A stretch of DNA of 64,000 nt from Asparagopsis taxiformis. Its lineage: Eukaryota; Rhodophyta; Florideophyceae; Bonnemaisoniales; Bonnemaisoniaceae. Location of the stretch: contig JALQPE010001729.1 in NCBI GenBank assembly GCA_030407315.1, positions 90,213 to 154,212 on the forward strand, read 5' to 3'. The notes under the pieces were generated by a model. The model was not told the origin of the DNA. It made no database searches and saw only the letters and a program-made list of their open reading frames with translations. Positions 41,791 to 52,900 of this stretch are shown one piece after another; the first letter of the stretch is position 1; each line of letters starts with the position of its first letter. Position numbers and translations under genes: made by a program.

Positions 41791-42028
41791 CACGATCAAC
41801 CTGAAATGGACGTCCGGTGGATGTCCAGCTCAGATGCATTGCTGGCCAGCCCAGAAACTCTACAATTCAGGGCAGAAAAAAATATTGCAAAAAACATCGA
41901 TTTGGGCGGTCGATTGTGCCGTACGGCACACCCCCATCTCAAAAACATGTTCACATGTGCATGTTTTTGAGAATAGCCCAAATTTTAATTCAAATCAGGG
42001 TGTCTAATTTGGCCACAACGGCCCCAGG
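41791..42028 (+). repeat. P3 repeat downstream of paralogue 3
   Basis: A full unit in the same orientation as those upstream: GGACGTCCGGTGGATGTCC, GTGCCGTACGGCAC, the CTCAAAAACATG hairpin and GGCCACAACGGCC. A partial copy at 42246-42330 stops after CTAAAATTTC. P3 therefore flanks the gene directly, not as inverted repeats. Confidence 0.88.
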
Positions 42029-42330
42029 AACCGACCGCCGGCCCCGATCGGGGGCTATCACTGGCGTCTGTAAGCACCAACTGTAAGCCGGAGCCGGCTG
42101 CCGCCCCGATCGGGGCTATCACTGGCTTCTATTAGCACCAACTGTAAGCCAAAATCGCGTCTCACGAAGGGTCGATTTCAGGCTCAACACGTCAGGGAAA
42201 GGTCTTGGTCCTTGTTTCATCATGGTCCCGCCCCACCCTCTCGCGACCAACCTGAAATGGACGTCCGGTGGATGTCCAGCTCGATTGCATTGCTGGCCAG
42301 CCCAGAAATTCTAAAATTTCCGAAAAATCA

Positions 42331-43640
42331 ATTTGGTGGCCCAGCATCTCCTGTGCCGAAAATTCCCGCACTCACTTCTGATATACGTCTAGACTTGTTT
42401 CCCACTTGTACGCATCAGGGAAGGCGTCACGGAAGGTTGACACTACGCTACTTGTGTACCGCGTCGTCTGAAATAGCGAGTAGTGTTTGTTGTATAGTTG
42501 TGGAGTATGCGTCTAGTGGTTTGTAAAGCTTGCAGAACGGGATAGGGATGTGGGTGGCCCTATTTTATGAATACATGAGTACCAATATTCAGGGTTGACA
42601 AAGCGGAAAGGCATAGGCTCATACATGTTTGAGATTGCATAGTAGAGAAAATATTTTCATCGAAATTTACATGGAGCTGATGGAGGTTTTAAGGATGAGG
42701 TATGAGAGGAAGAAAATTCTTCTGTGGTATGAGGATGTGTTCTGTGGGGGGATGGAATCTTGGGATGGTACAGGGGGAGGTGGAAATGTACGGAGTGCGG
42801 GTTTAGAATGGATTGTGATTCGGAGAGGAGTGCCGACAAGCATATTATGGGGATTGGGGAGACGCTGCGGGGTGTTGGGGTAGTGAGGGCGGAGGAGGTG
42901 TTTAGGTGGGACCGTAGGAGGGTGCGGTTGAAGGCGCCGAGAGGAGGGGTTTTTAGGAAAGTGAGGAGAAAGAAGGGGAGGGGGTGGCGTCTGTTCTGGC
43001 TGTGGTGAGTGGGGATGTGATGGAGAAGAAGGGGTTTATTGTATTTGGGGAGGGAGGGGAGTGGGAGGAAGGGTGCGAAGTGGGGGGTTGATATGCGTTT
43101 CAGAGCGGGGAGGTTTCTGGGGATACGGCGGGGGAGCCACCCCGCAGTGCGGGAGCGTGGGCCGGTGGTGGTGGTGTATACGGTATCGAAGATGCGGATG
43201 GCGTGGGGGCATGGAGCAGCTGAGGGAGGGAGGGGTGGAGCAGGTCGGGTACGGGATGGGGAGTGAGAGGTTTTGGAAGAGTAAGCTGCAGGGGAAGTTT
43301 GTGTAGAGGGCGAAGGAGAGGGGTTGAGGGTAGAGGAGAGAGGGTACTGAAGAACAATACGTTTCAAAGGTGATGGGGGAGAGCATGGTCGAGGAGATAG
43401 GGGGTGTTTTGCCCTATTCTGAGGTAGTATGAGGACTGGTTATACGAAATCTGTACGGTAGAGCAGAAAAGTAGGTATGGAATGGAGGTGTGCACCGTGG
43501 AAGCGGGGATAGGTATCTGAAAATGCGTGCTAGAGTGGTATTGGGGGTGTTTGAGGTACAGTACGGGGGAGGTGAGCACCAACAGGAAGGGGGTGTGAGC
43601 GAGAGGATGAAAAAATTAAAGACGAAATTGGAGTCGACCG
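42331..43640. other. Purine-rich spacer with no supported gene
   Basis: From about 42,620 the plus strand is strongly G/A-rich. A short plus-strand frame (42760-43005) contains KCTECGFRMDC with a later DKHI, resembling one C2H2 finger. It has no partner domain and a biased composition, so it is at most a degraded remnant. The long minus-strand frame here is Pro/Ser-rich and likely reflects base composition. Confidence 0.4.
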
Positions 43641-43739
43641 ACAAGGAAAAATAGAGTGGTCGCCGTGATGGATGCGGACATCCATGTCGAGCACGGCGGC
43701 AGAAATTTCTGGGGTCGAAATTTTTGAATTTCTGAACCG

Positions 43740-43980
43740 GCGCCCGTCCTAGGTGGACATAGACATGGCGGAAGTCCATCCCGAGGGGGACATCCGTGGT
43801 ACTAGAAACATTGAATGTCGCCCTAGTAATACTAGACGTACTAGACCGCATGGACGTCCAGTTCTAGGCGGACATCCAAAAATACTGGAGAACATGGACG
43901 TCCGCCTAGTAATACTAGGTGTACTAGAGGTTGTGGACGTCCGCGTCCATTTCCGAGAACACAGACGTAAGGGACGAAAT
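43740..43980. repeat. GGACGTCC / CTAGTAATACTAG short inverted repeat cluster
   Basis: Several GGACGTCC, GGACATCC and GGCGGACATCC / GGACGTCCGCC pairs, with CTAGTAATACTAG twice. The GGACGTCC core is shared with the start of P3 units. Confidence 0.7.
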
Positions 43981-44032
43981 GTCATGAAGGAATCGCAACA
44001 GGTATGAGGTATGCTGTTCTGCTGCGTTCAGC

Positions 44033-44380
44033 TTGGTCGAGTAATACTCAATCCGAGAATCTCCGAATACCGGATTGAGTATTGCTCGACCAACTTTCAG
44101 GTATCCACTGAGGCGAAAAGTTTGTAAATAATGTCTTTAATTGTAAAATTTTATATTTGGAAACATTTATGAATTTTCGTAAATGTTGGATGCAGTGTAA
44201 ATTGGTCGAGCAAAACTCAATCCGGCATTGTGCAATTGTCGGATTGAGTTTTACTCGACCAAGTGCAGTATGACAAATGCCTGCTGACAGGCATGTGTAA
44301 GCAATTACAGTCAAGAAACTTGGTCGAGCAAAACTCAATCCGGCATTGTGAAATTGTCGGATTGAGTTTTGCTCGACTAA
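44033..44380. repeat. P2a array, downstream of methyltransferase-SET copy 2
   Basis: Three 61-bp inverted repeats at 44033-44093, 44202-44262 and 44320-44380, each with 23-bp arms around a 15-bp centre. The arm starts TTGGTCGAGCAA and holds CTCAATCCGG. The last two are followed by GTATGACA. About 290 bases separate the array from the gene stop at 44672, with no other gene. Confidence 0.93.
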
Positions 44381-44671
44381 GTGGAGTATGACACATCAGC
44401 TGCTATGGAAGGGAACATCAGCTCCATGGCTGATTGTGGCTAACTGCGCAGATGGACACAATTAGCTGATTCCATTAGTACTATAGTCCTCCCGTATTCG
44501 GGAGAGAGGGAAAGTTGAAAACGGGAAGCTGACATAGTGATGAGTAGAGAGATAGACGGTCATGTATAGGAGAAAAGGTAGAAGTATAGGTGTTATGCTG
44601 AGAAGAAAGTAGTAGAACAAGAAAGTGAGAAAATTTTAATGGGTAGAGTGCTCTATTGCACGTGGAATTGT

Positions 44672-47600
44672 CTACGAAGTCTTGTTGAAATACTCGGGAC
44701 CGTAGTCAAGGAGTAGTTCCTCATTGGGTGAGATAGGTCGAGTGGCAATTATTCTAACAGTAGAGTACTTCTGAAGCATATCGACATCAATAATATCTTC
44801 ATCGGGACACTCGAAATCAACGTTGGGCTCACGGAAGTCGGCTTCCATGCTTTCGACGGAGCTGATCCTTTTCGGATCATTAATCATCGCACAGACGCAG
44901 AATTCGAAAGGGATAAGGAAGATGGGAAGCTTTCGAGCCGAGGGAATGAGGCAGCTACGATCTGCGTGCTTGATTTGAAGGGCATAATCACGAAAGCGGG
45001 TTGTGCTGAAAGCAGTGGCATCGCGTCCATGTGACGAGCGCTTGGAATTGTACAGATTACTGTACACGAGAGACCCGTAATAGTAGCCCACCAAGTCTCC
45101 AACCTCGAAACCATCTCTTGAAAAAAGACCGTTGCCTGCGTTCGGAATGGAGGACGGAGCAACGTAAACTTTTTGGTACATTGCGTCCACGGCGAGGAGA
45201 TAAGAAGATTCAACGGTGAGAAGGTTTGCCCTGACGGATTGAGCCCAGTTGTCCACTGGTGTGGACTGAAGGGCAGGGTAGTGGGAAGGGGACTTCCAAA
45301 CTCCGCAGAGAACACTGGTGAGGTGTTCAGGGATTGTCGTAGACTGGGGAAGGTGTGCACCAGGCGGGGTGTTCTTGCGAACCTCAGCACGATATTTTTG
45401 GACGTGTGCAGTTGCCAGGCCCTGAACTTCGGAGGAGGAATGAGAGGCAAAATTTCCGTCGGAGAGCTGTTCGCAGAACGCGAGCTGTAGCTTGGGAAGG
45501 GAGACGTCGTGGCAGTATTGTTGCTGCTCGCACCCGACGAAATTGCGGTACTGACCTTCGTTCATGGTGAGGGCGGCTATACCAGTAGAGTATGTGCCCG
45601 CGAACATGTCGACGACGACATCACCGGGCTGGGAGAAACGAGCGATAATTTCCTTGAGAAGAGCACTTGTCTTCTGCTCTGGTCGGAGAGCCATCTTGCG
45701 CTTGGCGTTGCGAGGGTCCACGACGGTGATTCGTTCTTCGTGAGAAAAACGGGGGATGTTGTTGATTATGTTTGTCCAAGGTTGAAAGGTGGAACAAACG
45801 TAGCCGTGTGGGGAATAGTTGACGAGTCCCCAGCCGGCGGTACCGGCGCCCAGCTTTGTGACGTGGACAACGACCTCAACCATATTCATCAGACTTGTCG
45901 TCATGCGAAGGGGTGTGGAAGAATAGTTGGTCCGATGGCGGATGCAGAAGAGCGGCTGGTTGTCCACGGAGAACATCTGTGTGTGATCCGGGTAAACCAC
46001 TTCGCGCAGAGCCTCGGACCACTTGGGGAAAAGAACCGACAAGGTGAAAATGAGACCATGACCACCTGGACGGAGGATCCTGGACATCATTGCGACGCAA
46101 TCTTCTATATCCCGGTCAGTGAGGATGTCGTACTGTGAGTTACGGAGACCAGCATTCCTCCTTGTGTTGTACGGCGGGTCAGTGAGAACGAGCTGGACGT
46201 TGCCTTCGAGAGGGGGGAGGGGATTGGAATCGGCAGCAGCGGCAGAGGCTGACTTGTATGCCTCTTCGAGACCGCGGAAGGAGCAATTGAAGACGCGAGC
46301 GAAATTGTCCATTGTACTGGCAAGAGGGGGAGCGAAAGCGATGACGGGGTCATCTTCTTGGTCTTCGTCGAACGTCAAGACGTTTTCGTTGTCTCCTTGG
46401 TTGTCCTCGGCGGTTTGTGGAGCTGAAGGATCCAAACGAGTCTTCTTCGATGCGGGCTGACCGGGACGAGAAACGTCATCACCATCCTGCTGCATCGCAT
46501 CAGCAGTGCGTCTGGTGACGGAGCTGCTGGGCTGAACGACATCTTCTGTGACAACATCCATATTGGTAGTAGTGAAGTCCTGCTGAGTACCAGGACGGAA
46601 AGCCGTGAGAGATCTCTCCACCGAGGCCAGAGCCGGGATTCGTTTGAACCGTTCTGTGTCGGAGGCCTGAGAGGACTCGGGTTTGCGATAGGAGTTGAGG
46701 AAGGCGACATCCTCTGGAGATTCCTTGAATAGGTCTTGTTCTGAAGCAATCATGAGAATTTGCTGAATGAAGTTTTGCGCGGCCATACGCATTTGCTTGT
46801 CTTGTAGGTCACTGCGCTGCAGCGCCCAGGTGCTGGTCGCAGCAGGATACTGCGAACCGCGAATGGCTCCTTTGCCGTGGAGAATGGTGAGGAGCTCCTG
46901 TAGCGGTGCATATTTCCGGTGGTGGCTGGGGCGGGCATCTGTTATAGCGGTATACATGTTGACGTGTTCGTCGAACAGGATGTAAGGCTGCAGTAAAGTC
47001 TCTGCGTCTTCTACACCGAGGCAGGTGGCGAGCTCATTCCAGGCGTCCACAATGGTGAGTACAGCGTAACCGACGTGCTGTGCAGCAGCTGTACTCGCCC
47101 TTTCGAAGCGGAAAGCCGATTTCCTTGACCTTTTCGTCCTGACTTTGGTCTTCTCGATGGAAACCAGGACGGTGAGGAAGAGGACCTTTTCGAAGGTGGT
47201 TGCAGGACGAGAGGTATCCCAGGGATTTGGCTTTGAGGATCTTCGCTCAGCTGGACGGTAGAGGTGTTTGATCATGAAGGTGGGAACGAGGGTCTGGCGA
47301 GTGAAAGGGGAGCGAGGGTAGTTTGTACGTTCCATCTGAACAGTGCTGTAGGTGAGGTCCATGTTCTGATGCACCTCGGTGAAGAGAGATGTGGATAGAT
47401 CGAACAAGTCTCGTCCAGTTCCGCGAAGGAACATTTCCCAGACTCTGGTGTCTATGGGGGAGATGGACGGGTCTGCAGCAGCGGCAGTTAGATCTGCTGA
47501 GGTGTACGGGCGGAGAGACTGCGCGATGTTGTAAGTGTGTCTCAGGTAGGTCATTGAGAAGAAGTACAGAACATACGCGGTTGCATTGTCTTCAAGCACG

Positions 47601-48166
47601 TGGCACTGCATCTTGACCCAATCCAAGAGCTTGGCGAAAGAGCGGTCTTCCAAGGGCGTATTGTCAGCCGAGAAGTCGGCCATGTGCCAGCAGTCGCGAA
47701 GGTAGAGCATGATAAGGACACATTCCTCCATTTCGAGCCCGCGCCCAGCGCGGAAAATGTTGGCAAGGATGGCTAGTAAGGTCGTGACGTCGCTGGCATG
47801 CACGTCGTAGCGCATCTTGACATACGAAATGGAGTCTGTCGAGTGCTCTGAAGACCAGTAGCTCTCGCAATCGAAGGCCCCGCCGAGTAGAACGACATCT
47901 TGTTCGGCTGTGAGGTACCCATGGATATTGGGACCATCCCACTGCGGAGGGGGCTGCTGGACCCTGCGCGAAGGAGAAGAGGAAGGCCTGGGGCTGCGAG
48001 AACGGGAAGTGCGATTGGTAGCACCCTCTACGCCATGAATGGCGGGCACGGAAACGACCCTGGCTGGGTCTATCCATAGAATGGTCCCGTTACCGTGTTC
48101 ATGGTTGGGGAGAGGGGGAAGGGCACCCTCTGTGCTAACAATGGAGCCGTGCGTGTCTTGAGGCAT
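44672..48166 (-). CDS. DNA adenine methyltransferase / SET domain protein (copy 2), degenerate ParB-like N-terminus
   Basis: 1164 residues from ATG 48166 (MPQDTHGSI); the frame runs further upstream but that part is hydrophobic and unlike copy 1. The N-terminus keeps ILWIDPARVVSV, equivalent to WVFIDPNQVSKF of copy 1. The ParB core with DGxHR is replaced by an Arg/Ser/Pro-rich stretch. The helical region follows (AILANIFRAGRGLEMEECV). Methyltransferase: DPPYNTRR at 663-668, then motif I VDMFAGTYST (Asp 853), beta order, adenine-type DPPY. SET-like end: NAGNGLFS, CAMINDPK, EELLLDYGPEYF. P2 arrays lie on both sides. Catalytic motifs of both enzymes are intact, so it is likely active but may target differently from copy 1. 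Confidence 0.85.
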   Translation of the reverse strand: MPQDTHGSIVSTEGALPPLPNHEHGNGTILWIDPARVVSVPAIHGVEGATNRTSRSRSPRPSSSPSRRVQQPPPQWDGPNIHGYLTAEQDVVLLGGAFDCESYWSSEHSTDSISYVKMRYDVHASDVTTLLAILANIFRAGRGLEMEECVLIMLYLRDCWHMADFSADNTPLEDRSFAKLLDWVKMQCHVLEDNATAYVLYFFSMTYLRHTYNIAQSLRPYTSADLTAAAADPSISPIDTRVWEMFLRGTGRDLFDLSTSLFTEVHQNMDLTYSTVQMERTNYPRSPFTRQTLVPTFMIKHLYRPAERRSSKPNPWDTSRPATTFEKVLFLTVLVSIEKTKVRTKRSRKSAFRFERASTAAAQHVGYAVLTIVDAWNELATCLGVEDAETLLQPYILFDEHVNMYTAITDARPSHHRKYAPLQELLTILHGKGAIRGSQYPAATSTWALQRSDLQDKQMRMAAQNFIQQILMIASEQDLFKESPEDVAFLNSYRKPESSQASDTERFKRIPALASVERSLTAFRPGTQQDFTTTNMDVVTEDVVQPSSSVTRRTADAMQQDGDDVSRPGQPASKKTRLDPSAPQTAEDNQGDNENVLTFDEDQEDDPVIAFAPPLASTMDNFARVFNCSFRGLEEAYKSASAAAADSNPLPPLEGNVQLVLTDPPYNTRRNAGLRNSQYDILTDRDIEDCVAMMSRILRPGGHGLIFTLSVLFPKWSEALREVVYPDHTQMFSVDNQPLFCIRHRTNYSSTPLRMTTSLMNMVEVVVHVTKLGAGTAGWGLVNYSPHGYVCSTFQPWTNIINNIPRFSHEERITVVDPRNAKRKMALRPEQKTSALLKEIIARFSQPGDVVVDMFAGTYSTGIAALTMNEGQYRNFVGCEQQQYCHDVSLPKLQLAFCEQLSDGNFASHSSSEVQGLATAHVQKYRAEVRKNTPPGAHLPQSTTIPEHLTSVLCGVWKSPSHYPALQSTPVDNWAQSVRANLLTVESSYLLAVDAMYQKVYVAPSSIPNAGNGLFSRDGFEVGDLVGYYYGSLVYSNLYNSKRSSHGRDATAFSTTRFRDYALQIKHADRSCLIPSARKLPIFLIPFEFCVCAMINDPKRISSVESMEADFREPNVDFECPDEDIIDVDMLQKYSTVRIIATRPISPNEELLLDYGPEYFNKTS

Positions 48167-48728
48167 GGTGTTCGTGGGAGCGAAAAGTAGAGAGCTGGGA
48201 ATGATAGAGAGAGAGATGGAATAAAGGGGAACGACGATTTTTTTGTACCTCAGTCGAAATAGAAAAACAGTACAAATCAGTTCCTTATATGCGTGATTAC
48301 CGCAGAAATTTAAAAAATATGGATAAACGTAGATGAAAAGACGTGCGACGTGGGGGATTAATGCAAACAATACCTGAAGAACTGGGAACAGGGGTTCTAT
48401 TGTAGTCGTACAAGCGTATGAGGGAAGGTGATTGCCGATGACGCACATAGACTGGTAGTAATATAGAGGGAAATGGACGAGTGAATGCACCCATTTAGTG
48501 GCTATCGATTTGAACGGGTTCAGAAAGTAACCATTACAGGTATATACAAACTATAGTTTGTTACCAAATGTGGGTGTGAACGGGTTTGGCAGTTGGATGA
48601 AATAAACGGTTTCGGATTGTAGTGGAGTGTGTAACATGTGACACGCAATGCATCCTGGTAACTCCAAAGCCGTTCATACGGCCGTATAAGCGGTTTGAGG
48701 GATCTGGTAGCGAATTGTCATACTCGAC

Positions 48729-49075
48729 TTGCTCGAGCAATACTCAATCCGGGGTACGAACTAGTTCGGATTGAGTATTGCTCGAGCAATTTCTGGCGCC
48801 CAAAATGGGCGAAATTCTGCGGAAATAATTTCTGAAAAAATATTTTCAATTTTGCGGCCGCCTGAAATTGCTCGAGCAATACTCAATCCGGGGTACGAAC
48901 TAGTTCGGATTGAGTATTGCTCGAGCAATTTCTGGCGCCCAAAATTGGCGAAATTGGGCGGAAATAATTTCTGAAAAAATATTTTCATTTTTGGGGCCGA
49001 ATGGCCGCCTGAAATTGCTCGAGCAATACTCAATCCGAACTAGTTCGTACCCCGGATTGAGTATTGCTCGAGCAA
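48729..49075. repeat. P2b array between methyltransferase-SET copy 2 and paralogue 4
   Basis: Three 61-bp inverted repeats at 48729-48789, 48868-48928 and 49015-49075 (arm TTGCTCGAGCAATACTC...; centre GGGTACGAACTAGTT, inverted in the third). They are joined by a related internal spacer (TTTCTGGCGCCC ... GAAATAATTTCTG). The whole array is bracketed by TTGTCATACTCGACTTG on the left and its complement on the right, making a MITE-like symmetric unit. The roughly 560 bases between the gene start at 48166 and the array hold no gene. Confidence 0.93.
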
Positions 49076-49654
49076 GTCGAGTATGACAAATGCCACGGAA
49101 GCGCCACCACACCCCTCCAGCCGGCACCGTCGAGTAATACTAGTCTTCCAGGGATCATGTGCCCTCAGAGACATGCTCAGAGGCACCTTTCCGGGTGCAA
49201 AAATTGTAACCATGCCTGGGCTTCCGGGTTGTACCTGGTGACCCAGCCCATCAACGGGTAGTGGAACTATTGCAAATGAAATAGTGCTCATGTGTTATGA
49301 TCGTCAGAAGTTGTAATTGTATATATGTGATTTAATTAGTTTACTAGCATAATTACGGAAGTACTAGGGCAGTGCAATATGGCGTGGTAGACAGCAGTGC
49401 AGCATCATGAAGCTGCAGAGTTGCACCACTCATAGTGTTGGTACGAAGTGGAAAAGGATTGGTGGCTACCAGTATTGCATGGCCAAGACCGATTATTAAT
49501 TTGAATTCAAAATGACAATGGTCATCCATGCTCCCGCTTCATGTTGAATTTGGAAGGGTCAGGGTCGGATAAGCGGGTTTGAGGTATGGTTCCAGCAAGG
49601 CTGTTTGAGAGGGATGACGAAATCGCTGTTTCTGCACGATTTGGAGGGGTCGAC
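49076..49654. other. Spacer between P2b array and single P2b copy
   Basis: No supported gene. AT-rich in the second half. Confidence 0.45.
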
Positions 49655-49715
49655 TTGCTCGAGCAATTCTCAATCCGGGGTATGAATTAGTTCGGATTGA
49701 GTCTTACTCGAGCAA
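49655..49715. repeat. Single P2b inverted repeat upstream of paralogue 4
   Basis: One 61-bp unit with a few arm changes, followed by GGTATGACAAATT, the same end block as the other P2 arrays. It lies about 220 bp before the ATG at 49934. Confidence 0.9.
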
Positions 49716-49842
49716 TTTTGGTATGACAAATTATGATCAATATATCAAAAAACCGTTCATTTTGAAGGTTTCCCTATTAAACGAGTTATGCCAACGCCTG
49801 ACTACCGGTACCGTACTACGCGTGTCACCGCAACCTCAACTT

Positions 49843-49905
49843 CCGCTCTCCTCTCTCTCTCTCCCTCTCTCTCCGTCCATTTCCATCTCTATCTCCCCGC
49901 TCTCC
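49843..49905 (+). promoter_or_regulatory. CT-rich leader tract before paralogue 4
   Basis: A nearly pure pyrimidine run (CTCTCTCTCTCCCTCTCTC and related) ending about 30 bases before the ATG. Similar tracts precede the genes at 5915 and 53788. CT-rich blocks near transcription starts are common in fungal promoters. Confidence 0.55.
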
Positions 49906-49933
49906 CTACCGCCAACACACCACCCGAACAAAA

Positions 49934-52900
49934 ATGCGTAACGCCAGGAAAGTTTTCGATAAACTTGAGCTCTCCATGTACTCCATGGAAACTGGCACGC
50001 TGTCGTTCAACGACATTTTCGTCTCCGACCAGCAATCTCGCGAAGTGGACATGGACCACGTCGACGGCATGTACCAAGAGATGCTCCGCGATGGGTACCC
50101 CAAGCACGCGCTGGGTCTCATCACAGTCGGAAAAATCTCGCGCACCGTCGGTGGAAACACCACTGCGCGCTACGAGATCTGCGACGGGCTTCACCGCCAC
50201 GCTGTCGGGAAAAGGGCTGTCGCTTCTGACGACGATAGCGAGAAGGCGACTACTCTCCGCAACACCTTCCTTGCCCTCCCGGTCAGCATCGTTTCTCGCA
50301 AGGACAACAAGGACCTAGTCACCGAGGACTTGTTGTTCCTTAGCCAGGCGCTCAATGCCAAGGCACACAGGGTCCTTGCCACCAGGCCCCGCCACTTCGT
50401 ACACACCGCTATTAGCATGTACAACGCTGTCGGTGGGAAGTTTGCCGGTGTGGAGCTCAAGACGGCTGCCGCATTCGCATCGTACTTGGAACACCGCTTG
50501 TTCGGTTCAGTCCACAAGGCGAAGGCATTGAGCTACGCCACCGTCTCGCTCAAGATGATGTCGAGCCCGTTGACGTACGAGGCGTTCAAGGTCATTGGCA
50601 GTGTTAACGACGACGTTGCACTCGTCATTCTCAAGAACAGCGCGTTTACCAGTGCGCATGACCGAGCCTCTCTCCTGATGCTCGACTGCCTCATGCTTCG
50701 CAAGAAGCACGCTTCGAGGCATCAGGCCTTTGGACGAATCAAGCTTCTCGTGAGGGATTACCTCCTCAATATCCGGGCGTATTACACCTGTATGCGCAAT
50801 CTGGCCGACCGGTTCCAGAAGGATATCTCAGAGCTGTACAGCATCCCTGACCTCCGCGTCAGTGGCAATGCTTCATTCTCCACTGTGGACGTCGTTTACG
50901 GGTTCGTCACCGAGTTTGAGCACCCCGACGCTCGTTCTGCGTCGGCCCAGAATGACCGCATGGATTCGTTTGAAAAGTTGTTCAACGACCGGTACAAGCC
51001 TGTACCGAAACCCCCAAGGCGCCCCACTCCCCCTGCCCCCTCCACTTCTTCGGCACAGGATCCTGTCGACAATCCCGCCTCTCGCCAACCTGCTGGTGCA
51101 GCCTCTGGCTCCGCCGCACAAGGTGATGCGGTTGTCGACATGGATACCAGCTCGGACGAAGAAGTCCACATCCCTCCTGCCACCCCTCCTGCCACCTCTT
51201 CGCCCTCACATGCCCCCAATCCTCTTGCGACGCCTCCTGTTCGCACAAAGTCGCCCACCTCGCATCGCACGAAGCAGGCTGGGCGCAGGAGGCGTTCGGA
51301 CTCCGGTCCGGATTTCACGCGCAATGTGAAACGCAAGAGTGATTTCGCACCCGCTTCCGTCACGTCACCGGGCTCTGCTAATAGATTCAGAAGCACCCCG
51401 AAGGGAAGCGGGCAGCGATGGCGAGGAAGTGGCCAGGCAGGGCGTCGTCAAAGCTCCCGTCTCATGGCTCGCATCGAACGCGAGCAGGAGCAGGCCGCAC
51501 AGGTATCCAGTGATGAATACTCTGATGCTGGCAGTGACGACGTGGAGATTATCGAAATCGAGGCAGTCGAGGTTTCGGACGAGGGAAGTGACGCATCCAT
51601 GGATGATGTCCCTGACACGTACGGTGGATACAAAGTCCACCGCTACGAGGATGCCCAGCAGGCTGTCCCAGCTGCAGTTCTCAGCAACGTCTCCGCCGAT
51701 ACTGCGAAAGCACGAGTGCAGTCGGCGTCTTCTCTGCTCCACCCGGAGCACAGAAGCGGGTTCTACCTGGAGGAAAGCGACATCCTGGCCATCAAGGAGT
51801 CCGTTCTGGCTGCAGCTGGCGACACAGAGTCTGTTCGAACCCGGGTGTTCGAGCGAGCTCGCGGCTTCATGGACTCGGTTGGGTATGTTTGTCTACAGGA
51901 CATATTCTCCCAGGGCATCGTCAGGGATGCTGTCGACAAGGTTTGCCGGTCGTTCGCTGACAAGTTCACCGACAAGGCTGAAGGTGTCTGGGGCAAAATC
52001 CTTAACAAGGAGCCCTCAGGGCTGGTCGACGGTGACGGGAACAAAATCAATCCCCATCCGTACGACGGGAAGAATCATGACCGCTACATGACTTCCTGCG
52101 CCTCAGTCACCGACAAGCTGGAGAACGAAGACGCCGAGACGTTCAAGGCCAAGCTCATTGTCGATGTTGCAATAGCAATGGTCGGAGACCTGCTCTTCGT
52201 CCAGTACGAGCTCGACCACGACCGCAAGTGTCAACCGGGGACGAAGCTCTCCTTTGCCAAGTCAGGACTGCGCCTTCTCCTGACTGGCGAGGACTGCAAA
52301 CGGCAGGTGCCGCATCTGGACTTCATGTATCCAGGTGCGGACAAGAAGGACAGGAAGAAGTATTGGGGAACGCCAATGCCGAACCCAAACTTCGCCATCC
52401 TGGCGACTGGCGCAGTCAGCTCTTGCCTTTTCGTTCGCCCGCGCTCGCACGTGTACCTGAACGGGCCGGCAAGTATGGCTTCACAGCTATTGCCGGCCCT
52501 GAACGCTAAAATCGTGCACATCCCGCCGTTCTCCGTCATGTTCAGCCGTGGTGATTTGGAACACGCCGGTCCTGGATGGTCCGATCACCGGGAGAATACG
52601 AAGCGATTCGACGGTGTCGACCTGGAAACGGCGGGTGGTGAGCGTGATCCCCGTAATATCTACGGACATTACCTCCGCATTCACACCATGGCCATTCGCG
52701 AAGGGGAGTCGATGGTGAACGACCTGGTTTTCACACCTGGTGGACCTGCACCGTACATCGCGCCGTACGACTCTGCCTACGTTGCGCAAAGTTCGTCGAA
52801 CAGCGACGAGGAGAAGAGCGACGACGGCAGCCAAGGTGGGGGTGAAGAGGGTAACCAGGACGGGAGCGAAGGTGGCGGCCCGCCGGGGAGCCCCAATAGT

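Noticed and set aside
42657..43367. 236-codon minus-strand frame as a gene
   Set aside because: Pro/Ser/Thr-rich composition follows from the purine-rich plus strand; no motif, no paralogue in the window.
48167..48490. N-terminal extension of methyltransferase-SET copy 2 upstream of 48166
   Set aside because: The extra 108 codons are hydrophobic, unlike copy 1, whose start lines up near the ATG at 48166.
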